From Panopea generosa (Eukaryota > Mollusca > Bivalvia > Adapedonta > Hiatellidae): a stretch of 64,000 nucleotides of DNA. The notes under the pieces are model-generated. The model did not search any database and was not told the origin of the DNA. It worked only from the letters and a program-made list of their open reading frames with translations. Below are positions 60,371 through 64,000 of this stretch, in pieces; within the stretch, counting starts at the first letter, position 1; the number at the start of each line of letters is the position of its first letter. Made by a program: the position numbers and the translations under genes. The stretch lies in the NCBI GenBank assembly GCA_029582155.1, contig CM055903.1, positions 43,105,769 through 43,169,768 on the forward strand, given 5' to 3'.

Positions 60371-61179
60371 CAAATAATATAAATACATGTAACTTTAATT
60401 CCTCCATTAAATCATCCTGAATGTCAAATTTGAGTTCAAGTCAAGTGTTTCTTTAATAGCTGGCTTTTATATGAATCATGCAAATTGTATTTGAGTTCAG
60501 CAAAATGATACTTTAATATTTATTCAAAATTTTATGTTTTTTTTTTTATTTTAACTGATTTTTTTTCCTTTTAAAATTTTGTTTTTCAATTTTATTCTTT
60601 TGCTTGATACAATTTCATATCATATCATCTATAAACTTTTGTTTCTACATTTTAAATCATTTAAGGTTAGTATACCATGTGTTAACAGTAAAGACATTCT
60701 TGCCACAAGATAACATTCATACACATTACTCAGAGTGTACCAGACAATTATCAGCATAACTATCTTGTGTGGTAAGAATGCATTCAACATTATTTTTTTT
60801 ATTTAAATGGGGGAAATTGAACAGTTTCTTTAATTTTACCCTCTTAGGAGTCAACATAAAATTAAAAGATAAAATATACACATTTTGGGAGAATAAAGTA
60901 CATTTGAAACAAACACATCAAACTTTGAAGAAAACAATATTTAAAAGAAATGCGTTTACAGGGCCGATATTGCAACATGTAACTTTAATCATGTATCATG
61001 TTGTTTCAAAATAGTTTGATTTAAAAAAATAATTGACATTTGATGAGATTTGTTGAGAATAAATTCAATGCTTATTTGGCTAAAACCATTTATACTAAAT
61101 CATGGAATTTTAATAATTAAAAAAAGCATTTTGTTTCAATATTGACCACATATGTATGTCACTTTGCAAATGTTAGCAC
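60371..61179. other. AT-rich intron sequence
   Basis: A T-rich stretch lies at 60530-60600; no gene was recognised. Confidence 0.4.
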
Positions 61180-61311
61180 CTTTTTCGCACCGATCACCAA
61201 ACCATCCAGGTAAGCATCCATCCATGCATAAACCGGAAACGTTGTAACACGGTTCCTGACAAAGTACGCAGGGCTTTAAACACTTCTCGCCATAATAGTA
61301 AGGCTCGCATT
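61180..61311 (-). CDS. EGF-like domain 1 exon of the EGF-kringle gene
   Basis: After acceptor ATTTACGTAG it encodes CEPYYYGEKCLKPCVLCQEP, CYNVSGLCMDG and CLPGWFGDRCEK, an intact EGF-like domain with eight or more cysteines of the CxPxYYGxxC ... GCxPGWxGxxC type found in MEGF- and receptor-like proteins. It ends in phase 1 at AAAAG then GTGCTA and joins the kringle 1 first exon in frame. It begins with two bases of a split codon, so at least one more exon lies upstream (above 61311); none was recognised before the window end. The set EGF-kringle-EGF-kringle is visible, every module bounded by phase-1 introns. Confidence 0.8.
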
Positions 61312-62035
61312 CTACGTAAATAAGATGAAAAAAAAAAAAGAAAAGAAAATCATCTTGAATAAGTTTTTACATATCGTTACGAAAGGAGGTATAGTGCATT
61401 CAAATCTTGCGAATATTCATTTTTTTAGAATTCGAAACATTGTTGTTTTCTGAATATAATGTATAAAATAAATTTTATACGAAACATTTTTTTTCTATAT
61501 TCGCATATATAGTATTCCTTTGCATAAATATCTTCGAGGCTTGACAATCAACGTTTAAACGTCGCCATGAATTTAAACTAGTGTTATCTATAATGCAATT
61601 TATATAATTTTAATAAATTCAATTTACATGTGTGAAACAAAGTATGCAACTAACAGGAAACGTTAAAGCCTAAAAATCTACACCCATACTCTTTATAAAC
61701 AGAACAATAAAAAAAAACGAAAATACTGTAATTCAAGACAGGAGTCACCTCCTTGGAATTATCAGAAGCAAAAGACACCACTTAGGATTTTAAACATGGA
61801 TAACGGGTAGAGCCCAAGCCCCAACTATTTTCTTACCAATACGGCAGCATTTACATTTTGTAACGTATAGAATGCTCAGGTAAATAGATATAATTTACAA
61901 TACATGAACAGTATACGTGAAAGGTCAAGGTCATGTCAATGTGAGATGGTCGTGTAATTTTAGCAAGAAGCGTTAGTTTGCCTAGTATTTTCGTAAGGTT
62001 TTGCGTGTCAGTTGTGTGTAGCGGATATAATTAAC
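61312..62035. other. Presumed upstream intron, no exon recognised
   Basis: AT-rich sequence; no EGF or kringle motif was seen on the minus strand. Confidence 0.4.
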
Positions 62036-62299
62036 AGCATGGATATGAAAAACAGTATAGTCGGGACACAAAATGTGACTTTTGATTTTCCAAACAAACA
62101 ATCGCTTTCAACACCTTCTGTAGGAGGGGAACGAACATTTGGCGCGAAATGAGGAAAACAATTGAACGACCACTCAATCTATCAGGTAGCGTTAACTCTT
62201 CAAATTCGTTAAATTCTCTATCACAGTCATTATTACTGTCATAGGACGATAAATAATTAATCATTCTGGAGAAAATAAAGCAACTTGAGAAAAGTAACA

Positions 62300-62660
62300 G
62301 TTGTATCATGTCAATGGCCGCCAAAATCAATCAAACCCAAATAAAGGTAAACTCGGTCTGGCGGATATTGAACACGAGGATACAGATCAAATGTTACACC
62401 GGTTTTTTGAAGACCATTTAGATATTGACATGTCTGATATGTACATACAACGGGTTCATAGACTGGGCTCTATACATAACGCACGACGAATAACACAGAC
62501 TCCCAGACGGCCGGTTATTGCAGCTTTACGTAATTGCAGAGACACGGAATTAATTTTGGAACAGGCTGGAAAATTACGCGGCATCGATATGGTAATGACC
62601 TCGACAACCCAATATAGATATCCGCCACTAGGAAACGACACTGGAATGGATATAAAGTAG
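62300..62660 (+). mobile_element. LINE ORF1-like fragment
   Basis: The frame encodes GLADIEHEDTDQMLHRFFED, MYIQRVHRLGS and RRPVIAALRNCRDTELILEQ, then AGKLRGIDMVM. This follows the order seen in L1-type ORF1 proteins: a DTExxL block, RVHRLG, then RPxIA-F-xxxxD. The frame begins without a convincing start and ends at 62658-62660. The following 300 bp (open again at 63001-63216, no recognised motif) may be the rest of ORF1. Confidence 0.55.
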
Positions 62661-63521
62661 CCAAATAAAACCCGGGGTCAACGGTCAAAATTGTCTTTCC
62701 GGCAAAACAGTCAAGTAGTAGCAGACGAATTCCCCGACTGGCAAGGAATCATAAACCGTTACAGGTGAGCCATGTTCAAAAGTGCTAATGTTTATCGGAC
62801 GGATATAAACTGTAGCGTCTATTCGGCAGCTACATAAATAGATAAATGAAACCAAAGGGCAAGTGTGGCAGTTAGAGTCGCGACGCCGCCCGAAAACCAA
62901 CAGCAATCACTACATGTGGAAATATCACCGCGACGCGACCAGCTCCTAACTCACACCAGCAAGCTCGTTGTCACTCATGCGCCAGCCGTGGATAATATGA
63001 TTGCTAGTCAACCGCACTACCCCATCGCAGCCATCGCAAATTAGTGATTCTAAATTTATCCCGGCGCTGGTTGATCAAAACGCTTATAGGCACAGTGTAA
63101 CACCATATGTGCATACCATATCAAAACGAGAAGACTCGCACGGGATCGGAGCAGAGATTGCCACGCAGGTTCATAATCATCCGCCGGTCAAAACAGCAGC
63201 CGAATTTAAACTTTAAAGATTGTAACCAAAAATGTTAATTAAGTACAATCTTAAGAAATGAGAGATATTTGCACAAATGATTTTTTTATTAAAGGAAACA
63301 ATAACGAATACATCAACTGATTTAAATGTTGACGGGTTCACAATATTCCCGCTACACAGAACAGAGAAAAAAAGCAGGCAGTTAACGTGACTCGGGGGTA
63401 CTGCTTGTTAAATTAGAAATTGTTTATTGGGTGACGTTGACTTGAATAGTAGTGACATTGATGCTATTTTATGGTTTAATTGTAGAGTTTTAATCTTGAG
63501 ACGGATGTTTATTTATGTTTA

Positions 63522-63850
63522 ATATGTTATGTGATACCACGAGGCAGTTCCCGTGAAGTATTTGTTGAAACAAACGTTTATGACAGAGTTCTGAATAAGA
63601 TAGAGTCAATAACAAACTTATCAAATGAAAAGTGTAATTTTGTGGTCCTTGGGGATCTTAATAGTAATATAGGACAATTAAGTGATATATGTTGAACACG
63701 ATGAAGTTGATCCGATATGGGAGTACTTCCGGAACACTATCACCTAGACTCGCCAATTGCAAGAGCTTCACAAGATAAATTTACAAATCAAAATTGGTCA
63801 TTGCTTTTGTACTTTTGCAAAGAAACCGGCTAACGCATGCTTCATTGGCG
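63522..63850 (+). mobile_element. LINE endonuclease fragment
   Basis: ICYVIPRGSSREVFVETNVY, DRVLNKIE and NFVVLGDLNSNIGQLSDI form a LINE apurinic endonuclease block with catalytic GDLNS. After a TGA a second piece reads DSPIARASQDKFTNQN and LLLYFCKETG in shifted frames. It lies downstream of the ORF1-like fragment on the same strand, so both may belong to one element. Confidence 0.55.
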
Positions 63851-63857
63851 TATAAAT

Positions 63858-64000
63858 GTAACACCCGAGTACAGGTATGTATAACACAAGTGCAGGAATG
63901 TATAACACAAGCGTAGGAATGTATAACTCAAATGCAGGAATGTATCACACAAGTGCAGGAATGTATAACACAAATGCAGGAATGTATAACGTTAATGCGG
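63858..64000 (+). repeat. 21-bp minisatellite running off the window
   Basis: The unit ATGTATAACACAAGTGCAGG plus A repeats about six times. In one frame it reads MYNTSAG heptapeptides (MYNTSVG, MYNSNAG, MYHTSAG, MYNTNAG) without a stop up to the window end. The first unit has lost a base, so the frame does not continue upstream. Confidence 0.9.

Overview
This is nuclear DNA from a metazoan, most likely a bivalve mollusc. It is AT-rich and intron-rich, and it is dominated by repeats typical of bivalve genomes: short non-autonomous elements ending in a TCACCT/AGGTGA hairpin, long runs of degenerate ~165-bp units carrying the words CAAGGGCCATAACTC, several tRNA-derived SINE families, decayed LINEs, and many minisatellites. 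The species is not determined; the bivalve call is inferred from repeat character and from the kringle/EGF gene. Bacterial-style features (operons, ribosome binding sites, CRISPR) are absent.

Layout. 0-2.2 kb: two adjacent minisatellites (50-bp and ~37-bp units) with palindromic cores. 2.2-6.8 kb: an almost complete 4.5-kb DNA transposon with 35-bp inverted ends and a four-exon minus-strand transposase of the DUF7869 type, closed only by two in-frame TAG codons. 7.9-9.4 kb: a 63-bp minisatellite and a 143-bp higher-order satellite. 10.6-14.1 kb: three exons of a KDZ-type (Kyakuja/Dileera/Zisupton) transposase, decayed and invaded by small repeats. 14-22 kb: nested non-autonomous repeats, SINEs, inverted TCGAG-rich arrays and a long CAGA microsatellite. 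23.7-24.7 kb: an intronless type II membrane, glycosyltransferase-like reading frame with two TGA codons. 27.7-30.3 kb: about 79 copies of a 33-bp unit. 31.4-33.0 kb: a 5'-truncated LINE with a target-site duplication. 33-42 kb: SINEs, a 56-bp minisatellite and a head-to-head SINE pair forming a 183-bp inverted repeat.

43.5-61.3 kb is the only stretch that looks like a large host gene. On the minus strand, six exons encode EGF-like domain 1, kringle 1 (two exons), EGF-like domain 2 and kringle 2 (two exons), with consistent splice phases apart from one junction. The gene runs on beyond the recognisable exons at both ends. Its intron after EGF-like domain 2 holds a 2.8-kb tandem array whose ~112-bp unit is a copy of the 3' half of that EGF exon plus its splice donor. 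The same introns contain a LINE, a TIR element that inserted into a 28-bp minisatellite and split it, a fold-back element and a MITE.

59.4-64 kb: fragments of two further LINEs on the plus strand, one carrying an NPGP motif resembling a 2A ribosome-skipping peptide at the start of its endonuclease frame, and an in-frame 21-bp repeat running off the window end. All calls come from reading the sequence; no alignments or database searches were made.
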